Notes: generated by a model from the sequence alone, not told the origin. A DNA stretch of 64,000 nucleotides from Xanthostigma xanthostigma (GCA_963575645.1 OY754464.1:84148600-84212599); one strand, 5' to 3'; counted from the first letter of the stretch, positions 48,093 through 60,249 are shown. Translations and numbers: made by a program.

Positions 48093-51000
48093 GTAAATTT
48101 ATTTGAAATAACTGTACATAATATTATTATAAGTAATGTTTTCCTCAATCACTTTGGAATATTACAGTATTAAGATATATGATAAGACTTTCGAAATCGA
48201 TTCTATTTGCAACAATTCTCTTGAAAACTGTATTTAAAATAAGCGGAACTAATTTCGCTTTTACAAACTCGATGAGAAGGTATAATTTCACCAAGTGAAG
48301 ATTTGTACCTTTTCAGCAATATCTTCGAACGATGCTGTCCTCTGCTGTATTCTTATCTATGCAGACATTCACAAAGGGAACATGTATGAAAAAAATGTCA
48401 ACAAGGTCATACTTATATCAACATTGGTCGATAGTTTCAGCGCAATTTCAAAGTATCTCATGATCGCAGTTACTCTAGGTATGAACTTACTTTAGATTTA
48501 TACATATTATTGAGACAGCAAAGCTGCCTACAGATTTCAAATTTATTGTTAATTAAAACTGATGAGTATTTGGAAAGAATTCCGTGGCATAAGGATCGAA
48601 AATGAAGCAATACTGAGACATTTTTAAACTTGCATTAAATATTAAATAATTAGATACTCATCATTAACTTCAATGGATCACAGTTACTCTATTTATTGAA
48701 TAGAGTCAATCTTCATTAATTAAAACTGTTGTATTTTTACAGACAGAATCATTCTCATCAAAAGAGGCAGGGCTCAGCGATCTAGTCTAAATAATCAACA
48801 CGTATCTAGAAACATTATATTAATTGTTATATTTTGTTCAGTGATGAATCTACTATATCCATTATTTACAGATTCTAATAGGTAAGCTATTTTGAAAGGT
48901 GCGGCTTTATCTGTGTGGACCGTCAAAGCCAAAAGTCTGTTATTAAACCACTAGACACACATTTCAATGAGTTTCAATAGATATAGGCTTATAACAAAGC
49001 GAATGAAAAATGAATCAAATTGATCCGTCAGAAATTGCGACCTATAGAGCTCGGACGTGCACACGATTTATACAAATGCGATTTTCATTCACAATTTTAG
49101 GAAGAATAAACCTGCACGATCTGCACAGCACGGAGCAAAAAAGTCTGTTCGTGAAGGTACCCATGCTCTGATTACATGCAGGTTTATGCTTGACAATTAG
49201 TGTGGCAATCTATAAAATATTGTGCCAATCTATAAAAATGGTTCCATCGTCAAAAAGATACAATTTGAATCGATGTCGTGCGAAATTAACTCAGATATTA
49301 CTTTTTGTATAATCAAAATTCTGTTCCGGTTGCTCAAAACGATAACTAGTAGAGCCGATTTATTTATCGCTAGCGGTGTATGCAATGGGTGAGAGTCTTG
49401 AACAGCGAATTTAAAAATGACTGGAAAGGGACACGTGGCGTAATTCCATTAATTAATTATTAATGGGGCAATGGAAATTTTATACAGCAATGCCGTTCAA
49501 TAATTTTGCGAAAAATGACGCTAATATCTACCATCCAATGATCCACAGTCTTAAGTCTATACTCTCGAATCTTGATGTTTGATGCAGTTTTTACTCTCAG
49601 TACACTAAATGCCTAGTCAACTCACGGTTGAAACATATTTTTCTCCTTGTATTTTGTTTTTAGTTGAAAAAGTAGCACTAGCCAAGGTTAGTAGATTACA
49701 GAGGTTACCTCGTTCTATCCGACCAATCAGTGCATGCGCGGGAATGACATCGACTGTCGGACCGTTTCATATTTTTATCAGCCATGTATCTAATGACAAT
49801 ATGAAAAATGTCATTTATTTTTAACTAGGACAATGAAATTCTCTGAGATTTAAAATTCAATTTATCGCAATTAATATGCAATAATCTGCATTATTTTTGA
49901 TTTTTGTGACTTTTGTTAAATATTGTCATTAAAGTTTACGAACAACAGTCGCTGTGCCGCGATCAATTGACAGGTCCGCCGGATATCCAACGGGATGAGG
50001 CAACCACTGTAATTTAGAACCTTGTTATTAACTCAATATACCTACCTGTTTAATCAGAATCCTCATACTTGAAAGTATCTTCAACTATTTTAAGATTGAG
50101 TGTAAACCAATGGTATTTTAGTTTCGTAACGCATGTGGAATAAGTGGCAAACTATCCTAAATCAAGTACGATCAAAATAATGAATCCAGAGTCCTCGATT
50201 AAGTATCCCAAAGTATGCAAAAAAAAATGCATCACAAACGACTTTCATTTGAGTTCGACTGTAAATACGAAAATTATTATTTTAGAGATTTAATATCTTG
50301 GATATTGTTCGTTATGTTCGCCGTTATTCCCGCAATAGTACTCGGTATTGGAAATACGTACCTGATTATATTGATTCATCGAAAATGGAAGCACAGATGT
50401 CTACAGTCACATGTGAGCAGAAACATTCACATGGCAAGTATTTTTTTTTTTCAACAAGCTTTTATTCAACTTCATACGTCTGTCAGTCGCAGTCAGTGAG
50501 TCAGTCAGTCAGTCAGTCAAGTCAGTCAGTCAGTCAGTCAAGTCAGTCAGTCAGTCAGTCAGTCAAGTCAGTCAGTCAGTCAGTCAAGTCGATTTTGTAC
50601 CACTTCCACATGATCGATAACTTATTTGTTGTATCGATGACAATACAACAATCTGATATAATAGCCATGACCCGATGTTGCACATTATGCAACTTTTTAA
50701 CAGCGTACGGCAGACGTACCGTGTGCTTTAATGTAGATGACTAAAATGGAAATAATAAAACATAAGTAAAAAATCTATTAAAAACAAGCTTTTATTAAAA
50801 AATGTAGGTACTAAAACGAAAAAAATAGCAAGTAATCAAAAAATCAAACGAATAAAATCTTTTAATAATTATTGTTGAGCTGACCTATATCTAAAAGAAT
50901 GTCGCAAGATATTATGTTTGTAAAAAAAACTTCTCACGATAAGCTTGTACGTCAGGTCAACACTGAAAAAAAATGATTTTATTTGTTTGATTTCTATAAT

Positions 51001-51561
51001 TGTTATTTTCTTTGTTTTAGTACATTTTTTTAATAAAAGCATGTTTATAAAAGATTTTTTTACACATAATATATAACAGTTTATTTGCAATCATTACATA
51101 AAAAATATAAAATCTTTTGCCATTATAAACATGAAACATAATATAATATGTAAATTTTATTTTTTACAAGTAGAATTAAAAATACCATAAGATATTTATA
51201 ACAATATAATATAAACTACTTACATGGTATTTTTTTTTAGGTTGAAAACAGAATTACTCTGTCATTAATAGTTATTATTTTCATGTTTTTATTCTTCGAA
51301 TTTCCAACAAGTTTAATATCAATAAAAAGAGCGGCCATTTTTTTCTTCAGCAACGACATTTGTAAAGCCGGTTCATCGAATATACTTCGCGAAATTCGAA
51401 CTATATACATAGTTATGAATGCTTTGTATTTATCTTTAAATTTCATATTTTTTTATACTTTGAATATAACATTTCGAAATGCATTCAACATTTGGATTTG
51501 TAGTCGAAACGATGATAGCACGGCTATTAGAGTTTCTACAGGCACGCCAACCTCAAGATAA
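47900..51561 (+). CDS. Class A G-protein-coupled receptor, peptide-receptor-like (5' exon missing)
   Basis: Five exons join in frame: 47900-48092, 48317-48478, 48743-48881, 50214-50433, 51241-51561 (stop TAA), about 345 residues. All seven helices are visible: TM1 GVIFNVLTIIVL, TM2 SSNDAVLCCILIY (Asp 2.50), TM3 ending VTLDRIILIKRG (DRI in place of DRY), TM4 NIILIVIFCSVMNLL (no Trp), TM5 FAVIPAIVLGIGN, TM6 LFFEFPTSL (Pro kept, no CWxP), TM7 MNALYLSLNFIFFYTL (NFxxxY for NPxxY). The FEFP box and the TM7 form recall the myosuppressin/sex-peptide (DMSR-like) receptors of invertebrates; I infer a neuropeptide ligand but cannot name it. It acts in the plasma membrane through G proteins. The N-terminus has two N-glycosylation sites (NET, NLS). 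The start codon must lie in an upstream exon. The usual Cys at the top of TM3 is not seen. Confidence 0.85.
48317..48478 (+). CDS. GPCR exon with TM2 and TM3
   Basis: Acceptor CCTTTTCAG|CA completes Ala across the junction; donor CTAG|GTATGA (phase 1). Confidence 0.85.
48743..48881 (+). CDS. GPCR exon with DR(I) box, intracellular loop 2 and TM4
   Basis: Acceptor TATTTTTACAG|AC completes the Asp of the DRI motif; donor AATAG|GTAAGC (phase 2). Confidence 0.85.
50214..50433 (+). CDS. GPCR exon with extracellular loop 2 and TM5
   Basis: The phase requires the acceptor ATCCCAAAG|T at 50213, which has a poor pyrimidine tract, so the 5' edge is tentative. The exon contains Cys in FEFDCKYEN (loop 2). 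It ends ATG|GCAAGT, a GC-AG donor that keeps phase 0 with the next exon. Confidence 0.75.
50489..50589 (+). repeat. (AGTC)n microsatellite in GPCR intron
   Basis: About 24 CAGT units interrupted by regular AAGT slips, 55 bases after the GC donor. Confidence 0.95.
51241..51561 (+). CDS. GPCR last coding exon with TM6, TM7 and C-tail
   Basis: Acceptor TATTTTTTTTTAG|GTT, a strong pyrimidine tract. It runs from VENRITLSLIV to a short Ser/Thr-containing tail and stop TAA at 51559-51561. Confidence 0.85.
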   Translation, partial: VENRITLSLIVIIFMFLFFEFPTSLISIKRAAIFFFSNDICKAGSSNILREIRTIYIVMNALYLSLNFIFFYTLNITFRNAFNIWICSRNDDSTAIRVSTGTPTSR

Positions 51562-51623
51562 ACGCAAATCAGGTGCAAATGACGCAATACGTACTTATTG
51601 CAGGTCGATTCACAAAAGAGAAG

Positions 51624-51834
51624 AATATGTATTGAAGGAGATTTATTTGGTTGAGGAACAATTGAAAATAAACTTTACTAGTGTATCGCTTGTGGCCAAC
51701 GTTTCGAAAAATATATTTTCATCATCAGGGCTTGATAAAAAATATATTTTTCGAAACGTTGGCCACAAGCGATACACTAGTAAAGTTTATTTTCAATTGT
51801 TCCTCAACCAAATAAATCTCCTTCAATACATATT
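51624..51834. mobile_element. Foldback with GAAACGTTGG arms, just after the GPCR stop
   Basis: Near-perfect ~93-bp arms (AATATGTATTGAAGGAGATT ... GGCCAACGTTTCGAAAAATA) around a ~20-base centre ATCATCAGGGCTTGATAA. On the minus strand the centre reads CTGATGATG...CGAAACGTTGG, a hammerhead-like order of motifs. Confidence 0.85.
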
Positions 51835-52857
51835 TTGGAACAAAACTTCTACTAACAAGAAGAATATTATGTTATTTCATTCATTCAAATCCGTCTTATA
51901 TCAATAGTGTACATAATTATCTAAAAAATGTATTAAAAAAATTCAACCTCTTTCAAGAAAATAAAAATAAAACAACTAAATAGCAAAAAATAATAAAATA
52001 TTGATTTAATGTAAGTAATTATTTTTAGTTCCCTTTTTAAAGGAAATACATTTTTTTTAAGTTATTATTTTTTACATTTATCAACACGTAGTTTGCACGT
52101 TATGGGCCGCCTTCTTCCTTAATATTTGAAAAAAAAAATGACACTTAACCGATAGAACTAAAATTTATGTGGGAGCACCTTAACTGTACGCCCTATTAAA
52201 TAGAAAAATATAATCATCAAAATCGGTTCACAACTGTAGGAGATATGCGGCAACCTATATAATATAAAAACTATAGCTATTCTTTTTTGAAGTCAATTAG
52301 CTACAACTTAACCGATTTTAAGAAAAAACTACATGGGAGCAATCCATGAACATTATGGCGTGGAAATTTTTTAAATCGGTTTTCACTGGCTGTAATATCG
52401 TGGAACATAAAACAGGTTGAATTTTAAAACCTTTTTTTATACTTCGGTTAAAATTTATTTTTCACAAAAAAAATTTCATGAGAATATCAGTCGTTAGCAG
52501 TTTCTTATGAACTAGGCCTGCCCACAATATGCAAATATGAAATTTTAATTACATATTACCTTAAATTAAATCATACAATCAATTATTATTATATATCAAC
52601 AATCTATTATAAAGTCATGTTAAGAATCTTAAAATCCATAAAAAAGTTTTTTTTTCACAAAAACAATAAAGAGTTCTTAAATGCATAATAATTAGCAGAT
52701 CCCTACTGATTTTAAGCGGCGTAAATTATAATATTAAATTTAAAAATATGTAAGTATATTTGTATACAAACGAACATTGTTGTTTTAAATAAATTATATT
52801 CTTTTATAAAATTGTGAAAGAGTTCCCGCTGTTTAACCTGAACACTAACGTCTGTAT
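51835..52857. other. 3' region between the GPCR and the minus-strand gene
   Basis: AT-rich; would hold the two convergent 3' UTRs. No certain poly(A) signal was assigned to either gene. Confidence 0.35.
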
Positions 52858-53217
52858 CTAGATTTTGTCACTTTTGTCGGTATATTGAGCAAATAGATCG
52901 AAAACCATTTTGCACACAGATACCATGATGATAAGAATAACGCCGATAAGAACGGCCGCTTTGATTATGTGAAAATGTATTGGCGACAGAATAAAGCTGC
53001 TCTCGTCGTCATTAACCGACGCCGACGCCGACGTCGTGTTCAGCGATGTTCCCAAAAACACGTCCTGCGCTTTTCCTCCCGTTGACATTGTTGTTACTAT
53101 TAGCTCTGTAGCGTTTTCCACGATGCGCGATGTAATGAAATTTGAAAAACTTTCGGATGCCAAAGACTGGTCACTATTTTCAGTTTCAAGAATCACTGGT
53201 TTTACAGTCGGAGCCAT
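52858..53217 (-). CDS. Small single-pass membrane protein, unknown function
   Basis: An intronless 119-codon ORF with a good start context (AAAAAATGGCTCC at 53217) and stop at 52858. The first ~75 residues are polar, Ser/Thr-rich, with Asn-glycosylation-type sites (ENATEL ~34-39, LNTTSA ~59-64). Residues ~85-108 form one hydrophobic helix (IIKAAVLIGVILIIMVSVCK), and a short charged tail YTDKSDKI ends the protein. There is no N-terminal signal peptide, so it is a type III or tail-proximal anchored membrane protein. The order of features and the codon pattern look coding, unlike the chance ORFs nearby. I do not recognise the family. It is convergent with the GPCR, 1.3 kb apart. Confidence 0.6.
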   Translation of the reverse strand: MAPTVKPVILETENSDQSLASESFSNFITSRIVENATELIVTTMSTGGKAQDVFLGTSLNTTSASASVNDDESSFILSPIHFHIIKAAVLIGVILIIMVSVCKMVFDLFAQYTDKSDKI

Positions 53218-55782
53218 TTTTTAACAAACTAAAATTTTCAATGTGAAAAATAATTTTGTTTCTTCAATTTTAAACACTATAAAATATTTAATTGACGAAC
53301 AGTAATTTAATACATTTCTTTAATGTCATTATTAGTCAAACTGCAATTCTCACTCTGCTATTTATTTTAATTTTAGTTTTTATTATTAGATATTTTTATT
53401 TTTTATTTAGTTATTATTATTATTATTTATACAAGTATTTGGTTGTTTAGTCCATGCATATCCAGTTATATTTTCAGATAGTTATGTGTTTTTGTAGTCA
53501 AAGTTATTAACTTCTTGACAAACTTCAAAATTGCAAACTGCGATCAAATTACAAAAAATATTTTTTCATCGACACCTTTTTTTCCACTCAGCGATGCACT
53601 TATTTTTCTAAAATTTTATCGAAGACTGGATACTGACTCGTTAATAAACACTATACGCTGTACTTCAATTGACTGAAATTAATTACACTTACAAGGAACA
53701 ATTAAATGTTTTCCAGTATTTGGCCGAATGTTTAAAGCATTACTGACAATATTTCAATTAGCACTTATTCCTTTCACGAAAAGTAAAATGTTTTCTTTGA
53801 AATATTATGTTAACATCACGAACCGTAGAAAAAACAAATTTTTAAACACATGCGGTTTTCGTGCAGTTACACAACTATACACGTGTTCGATTCTTTTTGC
53901 TCCAAAGGCACTCTTTTTGCTCTCTGTCTCACTTGCTTATATTATATACCTACAGCGATACGGCTAAAACATCAAACATTATCACTATTATGTTCTTTCT
54001 TTTATGAATGAATGCCAAAAAAATAATTTCGTGTCAAGATACAGAACTATGCTTTTCAGAAATCTACATAGGTACATACTTATTATGGTAGGTACGCCTC
54101 TTTCTTAGAGATATGAAATTTTCTTAATTCAATCGAATTAATGTTTTACGTCGTTGCTTCGCTCGTTCAATTTTTAATTAAAAATCAATGATAATTTGCA
54201 CTCGGGCGTATGCGGGCCTACAGATCTAAATTTTTCTCAAGAAATAGGTTTTATCGCGAATTGTAACAACCGCATTCAGTGTGGCGAATTCAATCCGATT
54301 TCATCCGCGGGTGAAGCCGGCGCGGACAGTTATTATAGCGCTGGAGTTTAGACCTTCCTCAAAAAATAAGCATTCAAATCCGATTCGTTAATTCCTGAGG
54401 GTTTTAGCGGACAGACAGACGCGAACGGGAATTCTACCTTATTTAATATAATTATACGTATTATACAGTCTAATGTGTTTGTTGGATAAAATATGAAGTT
54501 AAAAAATTTGATTGTGTCGCCGATGTTATCATGTTGCCAGTATTTATTTTTAGCAATATATTGTATTTGTAAATTCGGAGGATAATTTTCTTAGAATCAG
54601 TTATAATTAGAATTATAAGTTTTTTAGAAATAAAAATCCAATACTTAATTGTTTTTTTTCGAAAATGGGATTCAAATTGATGGAATAAAAAAAAAATAAA
54701 GTGCAGCCAAGTTATCGTCTTAAGTTAGCTTGATTTCTAAAAAACAACCGCCTATAATATCGACACAAAACATTTACAACATTCTGTCGGGTCGCGTTAA
54801 TTTGGCTTTCGCTGTTGAAATTTTGAATTTCACGGAAAATGGCAACTTGACGGCTTCTGACTCCGCGAATAAAGAGTGAATACGAATGCGACTTGCGTAA
54901 GACGACCACCTAACCAAAACGTTTTACATTTCCCATTTTCCCAAAAGAAAGGTAGATGCCTATATAATCTAATAAGTTGATAGTTCAGATTGCTCTCTTG
55001 CAGTTTGTGGAAGAAAGTGTGTGTGTGTTTTTTTAATTAATCCTGTAATAGTTATAAACTGGACAAATTTCAATCTTAGGGTGAAGCTAAACGTTTTAGA
55101 CACATCAAAACATATTGTTAAAATAAACGATTCTGTACTAAATGATAAAAAGTATAAATTAATAATACTGCAAGCAATGATAATTTTAAACATCGACTTG
55201 TGCAAATATTTATGTTAGCAGTGTTGTCAGGAAATCAAATATACCCACGACGTCGCAGTGTTGTAAAAATGATTTCTAAAATAAATTAATAAATTCTTTA
55301 TTTTGGAAACATTCTTAGCCGTAGCCCTTGACAACCTGTCTTCACAAAATTGAAATTTAAAAATATTTGAATCTAAGTATTCTCAATATCGACGCAAACG
55401 TACACGCCAACAGCATTTTTGTGGTTTTTGGGCAGAGATTACTTGAAAATTAAGTTTGAACAAAATTATAAAGATTCAGCAGCCGACGTGACACATTTTC
55501 ATGAGGCCTATAGATATAGACTATAGATTATACACGCCCCCAAGAGCTCAGATCATCAACGTCTGTCGTGTCATAATTTTGGTCTATCCGTATGATGGGA
55601 GGAATGTTTTCGGTCGGTAACATTTCCCGCGACCCGCTTGAAGTTATGGGAGATATGCGGCGTGGGTGGCTATTCGATTGTAGAAAACAAACTAGGTATA
55701 ACAATAATTTGTTATCGATTTAGCCGTCAGTCTGTCGCGCGTCGGAAAGCCTTCTCCACGTAATAAAAAAAAAGAAAGACGA
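53218..55782. other. No gene recognised; degenerate repeat traces near 54290-54440
   Basis: The first few hundred bases should contain the promoter of the small membrane-protein gene. CATCCGCGGGTGAAGCCGGC (54301-54320) and GGACAGACAGACGCGAACGG (54409-54428) are fragments of retroelement- or Helitron-type repeats. Confidence 0.35.
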
Positions 55783-56301
55783 GTTGCACTCCGGGAGTGC
55801 CGGCAGAAGTGAAAATTTGAATATTAACGTCTTAATTTTTTGCATTTAGAAGCATTGTTTATTTAATGACAACACTTGTAAATAAAATGGTTTGTATCAT
55901 AGATAGCATTTTTATGTACGATATTTCAACGCTAGATGTCTAACGTTGTATAAAAAATAAAATGGTTTGTATCATAGATTGAATTTTTATGTACGATATT
56001 TCAACACTAGATGTCTAACGTTGTATAAAAAATAAAATGGTTTGTATCATAGATTGCATTTTTATGTACGATATTTAACGCTAGATGTCTAATGTTGTAT
56101 AAAAAATAAAATGGTTTGTATCATAGATTGAATTTTTATGTTCGATATTTCAACGCTAGATGTCTAACGTTGTATAAAAAGTATTTGGCAATTACTATCA
56201 CTTAGAGAGTCTCACCCAGTTCTTACTTTTCCTGACGCGAGTTTAACATTTTTTACCCATTACAAAAAGAGTGTACAACGCCGCTAAAGAAGTTTTAACT
56301 T
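55783..56301 (+). mobile_element. R5 repeat copy B with expanded internal tandem
   Basis: Same ends as 8558-8813 (CACTCCGGGAGTGC ... AAGAAGTTTTAACTTC). The ~75-bp interior (GGTTTGTATCATAGATTGCA, CAACGCTAGATGTCTAACG) is present four times (starts ~55885, 55961, 56036, 56109) instead of once. Confidence 0.75.
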
Positions 56302-57469
56302 CAATAAAAAAAAAATATAGGTAGCTACATTGTTGATCATTCTTGAAGTGTTTCGCAATCATAGAGTAGGTACAGCTCCATGACTAATGAATAATATAAT
56401 TGTTCATAGGTTTCAAAAGAAGAAAACATTTACAATTCAGTTTATTGTCACATGACATTACCCAGAAATCCTACACCACACGTCTTGTGCTCGAGTGCAA
56501 GGGTGGAAATATATAAAATTCTTGAAATTTGACTCGACTATATTGTGTCGTTTGATTCAGTTACATTTTAAGAATTTTACACTTGACTGCACTCGCAGAG
56601 AAAGTCGTAAGACCAATTGAATTTGTCCTAGTAAGATGACAACATAAGAAATAAATTCTAATTCAATTAATCTCGCTAGTTATATTATGTATTATTATAC
56701 TAAAATTAATAAAAGAATCCCAGCGAACTCTCGGCAATATTAACGACATGTCGTTATGATGTGCCAAAAACAAATTCGATCACCCGGCCGTTATGTCTAC
56801 TATGTATACATTTGCATGTTACTAATTCTTATAATATGAATTGGGTCGCTATTTTTATACCTTAGCGCCTTAATTAAACGATGTAGGTAATTACATTTAT
56901 AGTTTTTCGTAAACATCTGACTGTTTAAAAATATTAAAATTATAATTACGCAGATATAATGTCCTAAATAAAAAATGTTAAAAATAATATTATGTATCGT
57001 TCTATTTTGTATTTTCACTATGATACCATATATTTGAAATCCATTAGCATGTTAAAATGTCAATAAGAAGATGGTTATTAACAATAAAAAAAGACTAGTC
57101 GTAATGCAAGGCCTCGTCATCAATATTATAACAATGAGATTTGAGAGCACGGTAAGCAAGATAGGCGATCCTAACACCTATGAGAAAAATTGATACTTAA
57201 TAAATTTAGAGTTTTCGACTGGGCGTCGGTATGCAGCTCACTCAGAGCGGCAAAAGTGAGCAAATTAAAATTTATATTTGAATGAGCATCTCTAAAAAAG
57301 CTGTCGAAAATGACCGCTTCAAGACTGCATGACGATTTATGTAGATACGAGTCTCCATTGAAAATATTCCACTGACATTGTCACATAACACACGACCGCA
57401 CCAGGCACCTATTATACAAATAGCACAGTCGATAGCACGGCGATATTATTTCACATGTATTTAATTTTC
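56302..57469. other. No feature recognised
   Basis: AT-rich. Confidence 0.4.
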
Positions 57470-57870
57470 ATCCACTTCCAGAGGTCTGAACAATTTGAAA
57501 TTTTGCACACGTATATCAAGAACTCACGACAATACAATCATTTATATAAATATTTATAAATATATAAATAATTCATAAAAACATAGCAATGTGAGTGTAG
57601 GATTTTGGGGTTATGATGAAAATTACGAAAATAAAGAATAGTTACTTCTTAGCACAACAGTTTTATTAGCGGATGTACATTTCGGGAGCTATCTTCAGCA
57701 AACACTAAACTGAAGATGAGAGCATAGCTCCCGAAATGTACATCCGCTAATAAACCTGTTGTGCTAAGAAGTAACTATTCTTTATTTTTGTTTCAACCAC
57801 AGTGCTCTTAATATTTTTTTATGAAAATTACGGTAAAAAAAAACTAAAAAAAAGCACTCTTTAGAGCAAC
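57470..57870 (+). mobile_element. R6 repeat, diverged copy, with a foldback inserted
   Basis: 57475-57560 matches the R6 body loosely (CAATTTGAAATTTTGCACAC, ATATCAAGAACTCACGAC) and 57836-57860 (AAAACTAAAAAAAAGCACTC) its terminal part. The foldback 57628-57788 lies between them. Confidence 0.5.
57628..57788. mobile_element. Foldback with CTGAAGATG...CGAAATGT core
   Basis: Arms of ~65 bp (AAAATAAAGAATAGTTACTT, TTAGCGGATGTACATTTCGG) around AGCAAACACTAAAC. The plus strand reads CTGAAGATGAGAGC and then GCTCCCGAAATG. The layout is like the foldback at 51624-51834 although the sequences differ. Confidence 0.85.
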
Positions 57871-58739
57871 GTGGTCTCAAAGGTAAAAAATATTTTTTTT
57901 TTAATGTAAACATATACCTATATTGTTCAACAGCGATAGTAAGTTTCCTCAATTTGATATAGGGGGACTTCCTGTTGCCGTTGAACGAAATCTATATATT
58001 ATATTTAAATAATATTTTTTACCTTTTAGAACACATTGTTACAAAACTCTAATTTTTCATATGACGTTAGCATCGCTTTTTTATAAAAATATAATATAAA
58101 ATCAAGAAAACACGAGCCATTCAACCGTTAAGCAGGGTCCGAAACCGAGTCGTTGCTGAAACCGAAAATCGCAAAACTGAATTTTAAAAAACCGAAATAG
58201 AATAATATTGTCATGCAATAATTGTAAAGTCGGTGTTTTGAATTTTTGAATTTATTCAGTTTGTCCAGAAATGAAATTAATTAAACCACTGCAGGTTATA
58301 AAAATCTCCGTGTATATTAAATTAATTAATTTACCAATATTCCCTATAATTTTTAAACGCCTAGTTTATATTTCACATACGTTTACAAAAGCTGTTTTGA
58401 AAATTCACCAACGGACACCCATATTATTGTAATAATGACACACGAACATTCAATAATACGAGTTTAACAATGTGCAGCGATAGTCAATTGCAGAACATCT
58501 AACCGAGAAGCTGCGTGCGCTCCAAGTTGAAAACTAAATTGACGTGCAGATAAGTCAAGTTAGTGTCAAGTAGTTAAAAGAAAAGTTTAAAATATACGCA
58601 GCATGCCATAGCTTAACTATCTATAGCTTTGTTCGCGCTATCCAGTGTAGTGTAAAAGAACAATATGATATATTTTGGAAGCATGGTCCAATTCTATATT
58701 AGAGAATTGGACCATAGCTTCCAAAAATTTACTTGCAGT
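57871..58739. other. No feature recognised
   Basis: AT-rich. A short inverted repeat, GGACCATAGCTTCC against GGAAGCATGGTCC, lies near 58678-58725. Confidence 0.4.
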
Positions 58740-58835
58740 TAGTGTATTAGCCATAAGGCACTTACACTATAATTGGCGTCGGTCGGATGGCGGGACCTAG
58801 GGGTCGGAACAAAATTGGCACTATTTATGGAAATG
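58740..58835 (+). repeat. Repeat Y, copy 2
   Basis: Same as 47526-47632 (CCATAAGGCACTTACACTAT, GATGGCGGGACCTAGGGGTC), same orientation. Confidence 0.7.
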
Positions 58836-58850
58836 TCTATGTATATAATA

Positions 58851-59404
58851 ATCTTAAAAAAAAACTTCGGAGAAGTAAAAACTTCGTTCTGTGCTAAATT
58901 CAAAAACTTGAGGCGACTGAATCTTAAGATTATAACTTAAAAAAAAAGAATTTCGAGACAGACAAGAAATTGAAATCAAGCTCGAAATTCTGTGCGTAAG
59001 ACGTCGAAAAAAAATGAATTTCGAGGCAGACAAGGAATTGAAATCCAACCTTGAAAGTCTGTGCTTATAAAAGCTACAAGAGCAACAGCAAAAAAAATGC
59101 AAAGACGGTGTTCGCATAACTCCTTTAGTTACTACTAAAAAAACGCCGTCTGTGCACTTTTTTTTGCTGTTGCTCTTGTAGCTTTTATAAGCACAGAATT
59201 TCAAGGTTGGATTTCAATTCCTTGTCTGCCTCGAAATTCATTTTTTTTCGACGTCTTACGCACAGAATTTCGAGCTTGATTTCAATTTCTTGTCTGCCTC
59301 GAAATTCTTTTTTTTTAAGTTATAATCTTAAGATTCAGTCGCCTCAAGTTTTTGAATTTAGCACAGAACGAAGTTTTTACTTCTCCGAAGTTTTTTTTTA
59401 AGAT
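58851..59404. repeat. R7 foldback, copy 2
   Basis: Arms of ~250 bp matching the foldback at 46911-47467 with few differences; centre TTAGTTACTACTAAAAAAAC. Confidence 0.9.
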
Positions 59405-59648
59405 TTCACGTCTTTTTCCAAAGTGTGAGACATTATTTTTATTTTTCCTCCAAAATAAGCATATGTGCATTTTTTATATTGTTGTATTTAAATGCAACAA
59501 AAGTGTTCATATTGTTGTATTTAAATGCAATGAATCTCCGAAATTAGAATATGTATTGTAAAAAACAACACGATCCTTACTCCATGCAACTGTGGTTTCG
59601 AGCGCGTCTCTCATGCATTTGTGGGCGTGACATGTAAGTTATATCGTG

Positions 59649-59822
59649 GCAGCACTTGATTACGCGCCAAATATAAATGCACTTTTGTAGTTTGTTAAAT
59701 AAGAAGTAACAATCAAAAGTCGGTTATAGAAATTGCAATAATCGACTTTTGATTTTTACTTCTCATTTAACAAACAGTACTACAAAAGTGCATTTATATT
59801 TTGCCGCGTAGTTCAGTGCTGC
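59649..59822. mobile_element. Foldback, 174 bp
   Basis: Arms of ~75 bp (GCAGCACTTGATTACGCG, AAATGCACTTTTGTAG, CAATCAAAAGTCG) around GTTATAGAAATTGCAATAAT. Inside the insertion that splits R7 copy 2. Confidence 0.85.
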
Positions 59823-59950
59823 ACTGCTGCCGCGGTGCAACACCTAGTGGTGCAATCGGCTCATCACACCTCCATGCGAATACCATGACATTCAATTTGT
59901 AAACAATCCATGTGAAGTCTATTAAAAATAATAAATATTGTCTGAAGACA

Positions 59951-60033
59951 CAAGTAATTCAAGAATTACAAGGCGCGAAATTCTATAAAATATACCCCGG
60001 CGTTATGTTTGAAAATTGTAGTATATTTTTAAC
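59951..60033 (+). repeat. Boundary repeat with GTAATTCAAGAATTAC hairpin, copy 2
   Basis: Matches 17064-17143 almost throughout. Confidence 0.6.
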
Positions 60034-60249
60034 GACACTTTGAGCTTAATAATATAATTTAATTAACTTATTCTACGAAAAAAATTACAGTTGAAAATAT
60101 TGAAACACAGAAAGGAAAAAATCATTTTAATAATTTATTAATAATTAGTCACAACCAACTTTTTTATAATTATTACCCTAAATTATTAAAATAATTATAT
60201 TTCCATTTTGGTACATTTCAATAAAAACTGTCTTTTTATTATTATTTTA

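Noticed and set aside
50298..50744. 148-codon ORF with Ser-Gln-Ser-Val repeats
   Set aside because: Translation of the (AGTC)n microsatellite and a shadow frame of the GPCR exon.
51479..51907. 142-codon ORF overlapping the last GPCR exon
   Set aside because: It is a shadow in another frame of the GPCR exon continuing into the foldback.
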